The notes under the pieces were generated by a model. It was not told where the DNA came from, made no database searches, and saw only the letters and a list, made by a program, of their open reading frames with translations. Of a stretch of DNA of 64,000 bases, positions 17,280-24,959 are shown piece by piece. The first letter of the stretch is position 1, and every line of letters begins with the position of its first letter. The position numbers and the translations under genes are program-made. Source of the DNA: Bradyrhizobium sp. JYMT SZCCT0180 (GTDB lineage Bacteria > Pseudomonadota > Alphaproteobacteria > Rhizobiales > Xanthobacteraceae). The DNA is taken from positions 62,001 through 126,000 of the forward strand of contig NZ_JAFCLZ010000016.1 in NCBI RefSeq assembly GCF_018130165.1, written 5' to 3'.

Positions 17280-17306
17280 AAGAGAAGCCAGGACAACAAA
17301 TCTATT

Positions 17307-17600
17307 TCACAGCAAATGCGAGAGGTCGCTCCAGTCGGGATTCTCTTCCTCGATCAGCCTGATCTTCCAGTCGCGATGCCAGTTCTTCAATTGCTTCTCG
17401 CGCGCGATGGCTTCCTGCGGCGAGGCATAGGTCTCCATGTAGACCAGACGCGTAACGCCATACTTCTTGACGAACTCCGAACCGCGCCCCGCGCGATGCA
17501 GCGCGAGGCGATTGCCGAGATCGTTGCAGACGCCAATGTAGAGCGTTCCGTGGCGGGCGGAGGCGAGGATGTAGACGTAGTAGGTGCGGGGGGTGGTCAT
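17307..17600 (-). CDS. GIY-YIG nuclease family protein (URI type)
   Basis: The 97-residue protein is a single GIY-YIG domain. YYVYILASARHGTLYIGVCN holds the family-defining tyrosines (Y-V-Y near residue 8 and Y-I-G near 21). Next come LGNRLALHRAG with the catalytic-type Arg, FVKKYGVTRLVYMETY, and the Glu-containing AIAREKQLKNWHRDWKIRLIEEENPDW. It is the normal length for the UPF0213/URI endonuclease subgroup, whose function is not settled. It is flanked on both sides, at 27 and 28 bases, by family A repeats in mutually inverted orientation, which suggests the nuclease and the repeats form one genetic unit. Confidence 0.93.
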   Translation of the reverse strand: MTTPRTYYVYILASARHGTLYIGVCNDLGNRLALHRAGRGSEFVKKYGVTRLVYMETYASPQEAIAREKQLKNWHRDWKIRLIEEENPDWSDLSHLL

Positions 17601-17628
17601 GGTGTCAGCAACTGGCTGCTATGGAGTC

Positions 17629-17747
17629 GTCGTCCCGGCGAAGGCCGGGACCCATACGCCGCGGCGAGTGTTGTGAAAAATACTGTTCGACGATTGTGCC
17701 CAAAATCCAATCCTGTGGTTATGGGTCCCGGCCTTCGCCGGGACGAC
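17629..17747 (-). repeat. Palindromic intergenic repeat, family A copy 4 (right flank of GIY-YIG gene)
   Basis: Arms are identical to those of copy 3. The interior runs CCATACGCCGCGG to AATCCTGTGGTTATGG, that is, the reverse complement order of copy 3, and contains CTGTTCGACGA, the inverse of the TCGTCGAACAG in copy 3. It starts 28 bases after the GIY-YIG start codon and ends just before the DUF2235 stop. Confidence 0.88.
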
Positions 17748-17752
17748 AACAG

Positions 17753-19039
17753 TCACACCTCCGCCGGCATCTCCACCGCTTCCGCCTTCACCGGCATCGG
17801 CCACGTCTCGTACTTCTCCGGCAGGTTCACCGGCCGATAATCCTTCACCTCGGCCATCCGCTTCACCACCGACTCATGAATGACAGCACCTTCCGGAATC
17901 ACCCGTGGCTCCGCGTCCGGAATGTAAAACCCAAAATACACCTGCCGCTTCGGCCACTCCCGGTACTTCGCGCTCTTCGGCAAGAATTCGAGAATCCACC
18001 ACGCCCCCGTCAGCGACGTGTGCACCTCGCCGCGCACATCAGGCGCGACATAGGAGAACGGGCTGTTCTTGCGCGGAATCCCCCAGGCGAGCTGGTTGAC
18101 ATTGGCGTGGTTGAACTTGAGGCCGGCTTTTTCGGCCTCGTCGATCATCCAGAGCAGCGGATATTTGGAGAGGCCGGATTGCTTTTCCGGATAGCCGCCG
18201 CCGATATCGGCATGCACGCCTGAGAACCACACCTGCAAAATATCCTGCGGCGTGTTCTTGATGTCGTTGAAGCGGACCGGCTTGTAGGTCTGCGGCGCGT
18301 CCCACTTCTTTAGCCGAAACATGCAGCGCCGCTCGTCGATCGAGATCGCCTGGCGGAAAATCTGCACGCTCGGGTTCTGCAGCGTCCAGGCCAGCTCTTC
18401 CAGGCTCGGGAGATAGAACCGGTCGGGCCGCGGCACGATCACGCTCGCCACCGTATCCCAGACGCCGACGAAGCGGATGACGGGCCAGCGCGCCGAGGTG
18501 ATGCGCGCGAACTGCGCGGCGTTGTCGAACGGCGAGGGCGGCTCGGCATCCTCGGCGGCGGCGGCGTCGACGCGCCCCCTGTATTTTTCGCGCAGCTTCG
18601 GCGCCTCGTCGCTGGAGAACGCCTTGTAGGCGATCAGGCCGCTGCCTGCGAGATTGGCCTGCTCTTCCGTGATCAGGCCGATCTTGTGGATCAGCCCAGC
18701 CAGCACCCGCACGGTGTAGGCGCCGCGGGAAAAGCCGAACAGGTAGATCTGGTCGCCCTCGCGCCAGTTCTGCACCAGGAAGCAATAGGCCGCCAGCACG
18801 TTGTCATCGAGCCCATAGCCGGTGGCGAGCCCCAGGATGGCGTTGAAATTCTGCCTGAGCCGGTGCCACGTGTTCGGCCGCGCCAGCGTGCCGACCCCGG
18901 GATCGTAAAACACCAGCTGCCGCGGCTCGGTTTTTTCAGTCTTGCGCAGGCAGCGATAGAGCTTCAGCACATTGGAGATGTTCTCGGAAATCTCGTTGCC
19001 GGTGCCGTCGCAGCAGATGACGATGTTTCTGGGTGTCAT
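17753..19039 (-). CDS. DUF2235 domain protein, alpha/beta hydrolase (Tle-like)
   Basis: The 428-residue protein opens RNIVICCDGTGNEIS, the DUF2235 start, and carries the nucleophile elbow FGFSRGAYTVR with Ser104 in G-F-S-R-G. YDPGVGT (about 45-51) and GVWDTVASV are further conserved segments, and a DIGGGYPE motif at about 275 may supply the catalytic Asp/His region (VHADIGGG). Relatives include type VI secretion phospholipase effectors and fungal or bacterial uncharacterised hydrolases. No signal peptide is present and no secretion genes or immunity gene are adjacent, so an effector role cannot be claimed. The stop lies only 6 bases from repeat A copy 4. Confidence 0.92.
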   Translation of the reverse strand: MTPRNIVICCDGTGNEISENISNVLKLYRCLRKTEKTEPRQLVFYDPGVGTLARPNTWHRLRQNFNAILGLATGYGLDDNVLAAYCFLVQNWREGDQIYLFGFSRGAYTVRVLAGLIHKIGLITEEQANLAGSGLIAYKAFSSDEAPKLREKYRGRVDAAAAEDAEPPSPFDNAAQFARITSARWPVIRFVGVWDTVASVIVPRPDRFYLPSLEELAWTLQNPSVQIFRQAISIDERRCMFRLKKWDAPQTYKPVRFNDIKNTPQDILQVWFSGVHADIGGGYPEKQSGLSKYPLLWMIDEAEKAGLKFNHANVNQLAWGIPRKNSPFSYVAPDVRGEVHTSLTGAWWILEFLPKSAKYREWPKRQVYFGFYIPDAEPRVIPEGAVIHESVVKRMAEVKDYRPVNLPEKYETWPMPVKAEAVEMPAEV

Positions 19040-19150
19040 GAGGGGTGCCCCTGATCTCGTACAGCTTGTAGTTTAGCGGGCGTGCGGTGGGGTGGCGAGG
19101 AGATTGGGAGCGATTGCCATAGTATCCGGGCCGATTGCCTCCCGGTGCCA

Positions 19151-22100
19151 TTAGCCAGTGGCTTCCGTCCAACTCTCTCTTCTGCGTTTTCCAACGCATA
19201 TCCGGCCGACAACACTGTTGCTGGCGAGATCATAGATGGCTCCAACTTGGTAGACTCGTAACCCAAGCATTGTTCTAATCTCGGAGCAGGTGGCTAAGTG
19301 CTGGCCGTCTGGCGACAATATTGCTGCTTCAACGTAGTATTTTCCGCGCTTGGTTGCCGCTGCGATTCGTTCGGCAACATCGGACCACTTCTCAGCTCCG
19401 TCCGAATTGCGTTTAACGCCATCGAGCATTTCGAGCAGTGGCAAAAGCCGGTGAGGATTGGAGGAGGTTGCGAATTGAAAATGGATAGCAAGCCCAGATA
19501 ATTCACATTTTCGAATGTCGTCCGGATGATACTTGCGGCCGCTCCAGACGCATGTCTTTGTTTCGGCTGGAGTACAGAAGAGATTGCCAGCAGATTGAAC
19601 TGCAATCTCCTTCAAGAGTCGGGTGTCTGATAAACTGCTGCTCACGAAGAATCGCTTTAGGGCGCGCTTACCCGAAATGGCACAACGATCTAGCCCAATC
19701 GGTAAGATATTTTTGCCACTCACTTCACATCGTTCGAGGACCCCAATTCTGACGGAATAGCCAGTTACGTCGCAACGTTCGGCTTCGTCCTGAATGATAG
19801 GTTGTCGGGTTTCGTGACAGATGACGAACTCTTGTTTATGGCCCGTCCTTCCAGAAACAGCGGATCGTAGCTGTTGATCAGTGCGGTACCTCTTTCCCGA
19901 TATTTCGCTGACAGCAATTTCTTCCTTGAGAACTTCAGCCTGAGTAAATGAGCAAACCTCATAATGCTCAGGCTCTGCCCGTTTCCCGCTGACGGCAGAA
20001 ACCTTGAGAAGCTTGGAGGAGACAAGATTTCCAGTGACATCCGAGACTTCGGTCTCGTCGCGAAACACGCGCTTGCCGCTTGATGAGCATAAGACTGTGA
20101 ATTCAGGTAGTGCAAAACGTCCGCTTACCTCAGACTTAACTAGTAGGTGCCGCAATGCATCTGCACCGGTGATTTCGCATTTGGAGAGGCAAGAGCTAGG
20201 GACGGTGCGGCCGGTTTGGGAGCATAGGCCTAGCTCCGGACCATCGACAACCTTCCCGGCATGAGGAGAGATGGAAAGCGAGCTTTCATATTCGTCGACC
20301 GTGTCAAAGCTGTATCGAGTCTTGACTTTGACTTCGCGATGCACCGCTCCGGTCATGCCGACAAGCGTCATTTCAAGATTCGGCGTGAACTCGTCCATCA
20401 GTTTTTTGCGTTTACGCTCGTCTTCTGTCCGTCGTGTTTCGTACTCTCGTCGCTCCAAATAAAAGCGACAAAATTCCGATATTCCCTCATCGTAGGCAGC
20501 TGCGTTCTTAAGTTTTTCAGTTTTGAGACCAATAGTTTCAGGTTTTTCAATTGTCCGAGGCAAAGCATCTAGGCCTGATCGGCCGGTTACCAAGCGGTGG
20601 TCGTCAGCTGAGCATGGGATGTCCACCAGTCGTTCGTAACTGTCGTGTGCGACCGTTGCCCGAACTCGTACCACTGCTGCTCCATTGAAGGCACGAGATA
20701 CGCTGTCAATTTCTACCGACTTCGTCCTAGCTCCGAAATCATCCACCCAGCTATGCGCGGTCTCTTCGCACTTCTTTGCGGGATCGCGGTCGACGTCTTC
20801 CACGTCATGAATGCCAGACGCAACAATTCTGGTTACGAGACGTTGAAATGGCGGGCTGCCAGGACCGTAGAGTATGCTTCTTACGTGGGGGTCGGCTTGA
20901 TCGTCAAACCGAATGTATTCGCGGCCGCCGTTCTCCTCGGCCAAATACAATCCATTTGATCCCGGAGTGATCTTACTGCCGAGGAGGCCAAGAGCTCCAA
21001 GGGTAAAATCACGAGGCTCCATCGATCGAACGGCCTTGGGTAGGGTCGGAGTGCGAGGCCCAACGTCCTCGCTCCCATCAGCCCCTCCCAACATGTCATT
21101 GATGGTCTTCTCTTCTCGTTCTAGTTCCGTCTTGGCTTCTTCTATGCTCTTCTCTGCGAGCTTTGTTGCTCTGTCGATATCTTTGCCGGCAAGTGCCGCG
21201 ATCACGAGCTTAAGAATCTGCTCCTCAAAACTGGTGCCTGCGTCATCATCCCCGTCGCCAACATCAGCCCCCTGCAACAGGGCTTCCACATCGCCAATGG
21301 CATGTGCCGCCATTTGTAGCTTTTCCATCAGTCTTCCGACGATGTAATCCTCAAATGTGCCTTTCAGAGTTACGTTGTAGATGCTTACATAGGCGTGGTC
21401 GGAGGCAAGTCTTTGAACGCGACCGATCCGCTGTTCAACAATCATGGGATTCCAAGGCAGATCGTAGTTCACAAGCACATTGGCAACCTGAAGGTTGACG
21501 CCTTCAGATCCTGCTTCAGTTGATACAATTACCCTGTACCCGGGAGGGTTTTTTCGGAAGAGGCTAATGGTCTCTTGATTTCGCTCACCTGAATCTCCGT
21601 TGATAAGTCCGACTTTCAATCCTTGGCCGGCCAGGTAATTCTGAATCGTCGTTTGCGTCTCTCGCCGTATCGTGAAGACAACAAGCCGCCAGCCGTTGGG
21701 GTTCTCGGCCTTGAGTTTTCCGATGAGATTGCTGAGGCCAATGAGTTTCGCGCTCAGTGGCATGCCCTCGACAATTGATTTTACCGATGCTGCTAAATCT
21801 GGCGGGACAGTACCGTTTCGGGCCATGTTGGTGAGTTGGGCGGATAGCGCCTCGGGGCTACTAGTCAGCGCTTGCAGTATCGAGATTTGCGTTAGCTTGT
21901 TGAGTTTTTGAATTGGCTTGGCAATGGTCTCAATCAGTCGAAGCTCGGCGGCCGTGGGCTGAACCTCGTGCCTCAGCACTTTCCGCTCAGGAAAATAGAG
22001 TTTGGCGTCGCCACGACGAACTCGAGACATATAGCCATAAACGATCGAACGAAATTCATCTCGAGCTTCAAGTTTTAGTTCGCGCGCCTGTTCTCTGTTG

Positions 22101-22849
22101 TCCGCTATGAAACGACGGGCAAACATGCCCGGGCTTCCAAAAGGATTGTCGTGGCCACGAGCAACGGTGAGTAGGTCGACCAACGAGTACAAGTCCCAGA
22201 GGCGATTTTGAATTGGCGTCGCGGTCAGCATTAATACGAAGGGAAAACGCCGGTCCTTCAGCGCTTTGCGGAAGCGCTTGGCTACCTCTGGGGGTTTTTG
22301 AACGCCATACAAATTCCTGAGCTTGTGGGCTTCATCGAGCACGAGCATCTGAAAGCGATCTTCGGGAATTTTATCGAGGTGCAAACGAGCCGAATTGTAC
22401 GTTGTGATGACGGCGCCGACCTCGTCGGGCTCCGCCTCGATTAAATCTTTGCCAAAGGCGACCGACGCTGGAATATCGAACTTCGATTCAAGCTCTTCCT
22501 TCCACTGGTGCGCGAGTATTTTTGGGCAGACGATTAAAATCTTAGAGAGGCGTGATCGGGCAACAAGCTCGCTAATGACGAGACCTGCGCTTATCGTTTT
22601 GCCGAGGCCGACATCATCAGCCAGAAGCGTTACGGGCAGGCGCCGGCAAAAAGTAATCAGGTTGCTTACTTGATGAAGATAAGGTGTGAGCCGGTCGTGC
22701 CACCGATACGTCGACTTAAGATCTTCCGCCCGCTCAATCACGATGGGATCCGTCAAATCCCATTCTAGGCCTGCTCGATAAAGCCGGTATTCCTCCGGCG
22801 CTCTCTTGCGGCTCAATATCTTAGTTTTGAATTCCGAGGTTGCGTCCAT
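19151..22849 (-). CDS. Large SNF2/helicase-superfamily-2 protein with a C-terminal array of 15-residue repeats
   Basis: This 1232-residue protein has a full SNF2-type motor: DDVGLGKT (78-85, Walker A), VLDEAHKLRN with DEAH at 172-175, LTATPIQN (208-215), then the second RecA lobe with VSTEAGSEGVNLQ (442-454) and EQRIGRVQRL (472-481). An acidic helical linker follows (about 505-595), then a mixed middle region. Residues 861-1120 contain eighteen units at an exact 15-residue period (one unit is 14) with the pattern C/S-x-x-S/T-G-K/R, and a 110-residue tail closes the protein. The motor resembles the RapA/HepA and phage-defence SNF2 proteins such as DrmD of DISARM, but the repeat array is not a domain I recognise. 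The gene is visibly AT-richer than its neighbours and has no partner genes, suggesting acquisition. The start at ATG 22849 has an AGGA immediately upstream at poor spacing, so it is not certain. Confidence 0.93.
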   Translation of the reverse strand: MDATSEFKTKILSRKRAPEEYRLYRAGLEWDLTDPIVIERAEDLKSTYRWHDRLTPYLHQVSNLITFCRRLPVTLLADDVGLGKTISAGLVISELVARSRLSKILIVCPKILAHQWKEELESKFDIPASVAFGKDLIEAEPDEVGAVITTYNSARLHLDKIPEDRFQMLVLDEAHKLRNLYGVQKPPEVAKRFRKALKDRRFPFVLMLTATPIQNRLWDLYSLVDLLTVARGHDNPFGSPGMFARRFIADNREQARELKLEARDEFRSIVYGYMSRVRRGDAKLYFPERKVLRHEVQPTAAELRLIETIAKPIQKLNKLTQISILQALTSSPEALSAQLTNMARNGTVPPDLAASVKSIVEGMPLSAKLIGLSNLIGKLKAENPNGWRLVVFTIRRETQTTIQNYLAGQGLKVGLINGDSGERNQETISLFRKNPPGYRVIVSTEAGSEGVNLQVANVLVNYDLPWNPMIVEQRIGRVQRLASDHAYVSIYNVTLKGTFEDYIVGRLMEKLQMAAHAIGDVEALLQGADVGDGDDDAGTSFEEQILKLVIAALAGKDIDRATKLAEKSIEEAKTELEREEKTINDMLGGADGSEDVGPRTPTLPKAVRSMEPRDFTLGALGLLGSKITPGSNGLYLAEENGGREYIRFDDQADPHVRSILYGPGSPPFQRLVTRIVASGIHDVEDVDRDPAKKCEETAHSWVDDFGARTKSVEIDSVSRAFNGAAVVRVRATVAHDSYERLVDIPCSADDHRLVTGRSGLDALPRTIEKPETIGLKTEKLKNAAAYDEGISEFCRFYLERREYETRRTEDERKRKKLMDEFTPNLEMTLVGMTGAVHREVKVKTRYSFDTVDEYESSLSISPHAGKVVDGPELGLCSQTGRTVPSSCLSKCEITGADALRHLLVKSEVSGRFALPEFTVLCSSSGKRVFRDETEVSDVTGNLVSSKLLKVSAVSGKRAEPEHYEVCSFTQAEVLKEEIAVSEISGKRYRTDQQLRSAVSGRTGHKQEFVICHETRQPIIQDEAERCDVTGYSVRIGVLERCEVSGKNILPIGLDRCAISGKRALKRFFVSSSLSDTRLLKEIAVQSAGNLFCTPAETKTCVWSGRKYHPDDIRKCELSGLAIHFQFATSSNPHRLLPLLEMLDGVKRNSDGAEKWSDVAERIAAATKRGKYYVEAAILSPDGQHLATCSEIRTMLGLRVYQVGAIYDLASNSVVGRICVGKRRRESWTEATG
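19490..20269 (-). repeat. Coding region for eighteen 15-residue repeats in the SNF2 protein
   Basis: Anchor residues fall at 861, 876, 891, 906 and so on every 15 residues to 1086, then 1100 and 1115. The anchor is Cys in 10 and Ser in 8 units. The residue at +3 is Ser or Thr in 16 of 18, Gly is at +4 in 14, and Lys or Arg is at +5 in 10. The DNA is not a recent tandem duplication: the nucleotide sequence of successive 45-base units has diverged while the protein period is kept. The pattern looks like a zinc knuckle (C-x-x-C-G-K) whose second Cys has become Ser/Thr; metal binding is not shown. Confidence 0.9.
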
Positions 22850-22942
22850 TCCTGCCCGGCATTCGAAAAGCTCAACTATAGGATGCTCACTTCTCGCAAT
22901 GCGAGCAAGTAGCTTGTAAGCTTAGTCCCCCCCAAAAACAAA

Positions 22943-22970
22943 AACGGCCGGGTCTTTCGACCCAGCCGTT
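22943..22970 (-). terminator. Rho-independent terminator of rpmB
   Basis: Read on the minus strand, AACGGCTGGGTCGAAAGACC is followed by CGGCCGTT and then TTTGTTTTTGGG. That is a GC-rich 11-12 base stem with a short loop and a U-rich tract, placed about 40 bases after the rpmB stop. Confidence 0.88.
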
Positions 22971-23009
22971 CAAAACTCTAAAGCCCGCTGATGAAGCGGA
23001 GCTAAACCT

Positions 23010-23318
23010 TTAGCTCGCCTTCTTCTCGTACACCGGCTTGCCGACCTTCTTCTGGATCGCGCGCTTGAGATCCAGCGCGCGGGGCGACAGCACGTCGGCC
23101 TTGGCCTTGAGAAGGTAGCCGTCGAGGCCGCCATTGTGGTCGACGCTCTTGAGCGCATTGGTCGAGACGCGCAGGCGCACGTTGCGGCCGAGCGCGTCCG
23201 AGATGAAGGTGACGTTGACCAGGTTCGGCAAGAAGCGCCGCTTGGTCTTGATGTTCGAGTGGCTCACCTTGTTACCCACCAGCGGGCCCTTGGCCGTCAG
23301 TTCGCAGCGCCGAGACAT
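23010..23318 (-). CDS. rpmB: 50S ribosomal protein L28
   Basis: The 102-residue protein matches the alphaproteobacterial bL28 form. It opens MSRRCELTAKGPLVGNKVSH, continues SNIKTKRRFLPNLVNVTFIS, and has the LRVSTNALKSVDHNGGLD segment before a basic C terminus ending YEKKAS. It is a structural protein of the large ribosomal subunit. It is monocistronic, with a clear terminator downstream, and is the native-looking neighbour of the atypical SNF2 gene. Length is normal for the group. Confidence 0.98.
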   Translation of the reverse strand: MSRRCELTAKGPLVGNKVSHSNIKTKRRFLPNLVNVTFISDALGRNVRLRVSTNALKSVDHNGGLDGYLLKAKADVLSPRALDLKRAIQKKVGKPVYEKKAS

Positions 23319-23676
23319 CGCACAAAATCCTCTTCCATCCCCGCAACCTGGCAGCGCATCATGGCGCCGCGCGGGGGTCCAAAATCATGTCCATTTCCAG
23401 GAACCGCGGACGTATAGGGCTGAAGGCCCGAGGCGTCAAGGTTTTGCGGGGTTTCGCTTAAGATTTTGCGCACCCGCGAGAGGGTGGCGTTGGCGGTTTG
23501 GAAGCCATTACAAGGGTTTAAGGATATCAAGGCGTTAGGACCATATAAAGGGCGCAATCCCCGCCGACATCTCTGTTCCCTCCGGATTGAGCCACCGCGA
23601 GGGACCGCCACGCGTTGATTGCCGGATATTTTTGATTACATAAACAAGAGCTCGCGCCAGCAGGACCGTCAGTTAC
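23319..23676. other. Divergent intergenic region between rpmB and the DUF3108 gene
   Basis: This 358-base gap must hold the rpmB promoter and leader and the promoter of the DUF3108 gene. I found no RNA gene, no family A repeat and no convincing reading frame. A TATAAAG-containing stretch near 23545 (minus-strand reading CTTTATATGG) is a possible promoter element but has no clear partner. Confidence 0.4.
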
Positions 23677-24525
23677 GTGACCACACGTGCCATTTCGCAT
23701 CGTTTCCGCCTGTTGGGCAGTCTTGCGGCCTGCGCGCTGCTGTGGCTGGCGCCGCTGGAAGCCTCCGCGCAGGGGCGGCTCGATGCCCATTACGAGGCGT
23801 CGCTGGCGGGCATCCCCGTCGGCAAGGGCACCTGGACCATCGAAATCGGCGATGATGCGTTTTCCGCCTCCGCGCAGGGCGGTTCCACCGGCCTGCTGCA
23901 GGCGTTTTCGGGCGGCAAGGGTTCCGGCGCCTCGCAAGGCCGCGTCGTGGGTGGCGCGCTGGTCGCCAACGCCTATACCGCGACCACCACGAGCTCGAAG
24001 AAATCCGAGACCATCCGCCTCGTGATCGCGAACGGCGGCGTGAAGGATTTTACCATCGATCCGGAACCGCCGGTCGATCCCGACCGCATCGTGGTGACCG
24101 AAGCGCATCGGAAGAACGTGCTCGATCCGATGACGGGCGCGATGATCCGCGTGCCCGGAACCGGCGATCCGCTGTCGCCGGAGGCCTGCCGCACCGGCAC
24201 CGGCATCTTCGACGGCCGGCTGCGCTATGACCTCAAGCTCGACTACAAGCGCATGGAAACGGTCAAGGCCGAGCGCGGCTATCATGGGCCGGCCGTGGTC
24301 TGCGCGATCTATTTCACGCCGATCGCGGGCTATATCCCCGATCGGCCCGTGATCAAGCACCTCGCGGCCCAGCGCAACATCGAGATCGCCTTCGTGCCGA
24401 TCGCGGGCACCCGCATCCTGGTTCCATTTCGCATGACGATCCCGACCCCGTTCGGCCCGGCGATGCTGGAAGCCACGAGTTTTGTCACAACGGCGGCGCC
24501 GCCAAGGGTGGCGAAGACGCAGTAA
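23677..24525 (+). CDS. DUF3108 domain-containing exported protein
   Basis: The 282-residue protein probably starts at GTG 23677. A signal peptide of about 31 residues (HRFRLLGSLAACALLWLAPL then EASAQG) is followed by RLDAHYEASLAGIPVGKGTW, the beginning of the DUF3108 beta-barrel-like fold found in envelope proteins. Internal VVTEAHRKNVLDPMTGAMIR and a later TPIAGYIPDRPVIKHLA are also seen. Function is not established for the family; a periplasmic or outer-membrane role is likely. No operon partner is present, and a family A repeat follows 5 bases after the stop. Confidence 0.9.
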   Translation: MTTRAISHRFRLLGSLAACALLWLAPLEASAQGRLDAHYEASLAGIPVGKGTWTIEIGDDAFSASAQGGSTGLLQAFSGGKGSGASQGRVVGGALVANAYTATTTSSKKSETIRLVIANGGVKDFTIDPEPPVDPDRIVVTEAHRKNVLDPMTGAMIRVPGTGDPLSPEACRTGTGIFDGRLRYDLKLDYKRMETVKAERGYHGPAVVCAIYFTPIAGYIPDRPVIKHLAAQRNIEIAFVPIAGTRILVPFRMTIPTPFGPAMLEATSFVTTAAPPRVAKTQ

Positions 24526-24530
24526 TCGCT

Positions 24531-24650
24531 GTCGTCCCGGCGAAGGCCGGGACCCATAACCACAGGCATTCATTGTTGCAGCAGGTGCAACTTCGACCGG
24601 CTCACACGGCACGGCCGCGGCGTATGGGTCCCGGCCTTCGCCGGGACGAC
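24531..24650. repeat. Palindromic intergenic repeat, family A copy 5
   Basis: Arms GTCGTCCCGGCGAAGGCCGG and inverse are present. The interior runs CCATAACCACAGG to GCCGCGGCGTATGG, the same orientation as copy 3. It begins 5 bases after the DUF3108 stop codon. Confidence 0.88.
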
Positions 24651-24959
24651 GAGAACGCCCATGAATCCCATTGACTCTTCACCGCTTCTGATTCGACTCC
24701 GAGCCCTCTCAATTTTAAAGGAATTCACCTGAAAACCCTGCCTTGTGGAGCCCCAGCAAACTTGATCTAGTGCCGCATCATGAGCGCTAACGCTGGATGT
24801 TGCGGTGAACGAAGCCAGTTTAAGTAAGAGTCAGCGATTCCTTCGCGATTCGTTCTAGACTCGTTCCAGAGCTTAAGCCGCGACCGCATCACCGTCGCAA
24901 AGTGACACACATAGCAAGCCGCGCGGCGCCGCTGAGAATCAAAGAAACACCTGCAAATT
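24651..24959. other. Leader region of the Suv3-like helicase gene
   Basis: These 309 bases precede ATG 24960. I see no gene or RNA; the composition is more AT-rich than the flanking genes, as expected for a promoter region. A TTGACTCTTCACCGCTTCTG stretch near 24671 offers a -35-like TTGACT, but no good -10 is spaced correctly. There is no clear Shine-Dalgarno directly before the ATG. Confidence 0.4.

Larger units (their letters stand above)
17160..17747. mobile_element. Possible composite unit: GIY-YIG gene between inverted family A repeats
   Basis: A 588-base block consists of repeat copy 3, a 27-base gap, the 294-base GIY-YIG frame, a 28-base gap, and repeat copy 4 in inverse orientation. 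The near-perfect symmetry resembles the arrangement of REP-associated transposases with their flanking REP sequences, although the enzyme class is different. No target-site duplication could be recognised. The mobility claim is inference. Confidence 0.35.

Noticed and set aside
19490..20269. Regular 45-base periodicity considered as a CRISPR array or DNA tandem repeat
   Set aside because: The period is kept at protein level; nucleotide units differ widely and there are no identical direct repeats with unique spacers.
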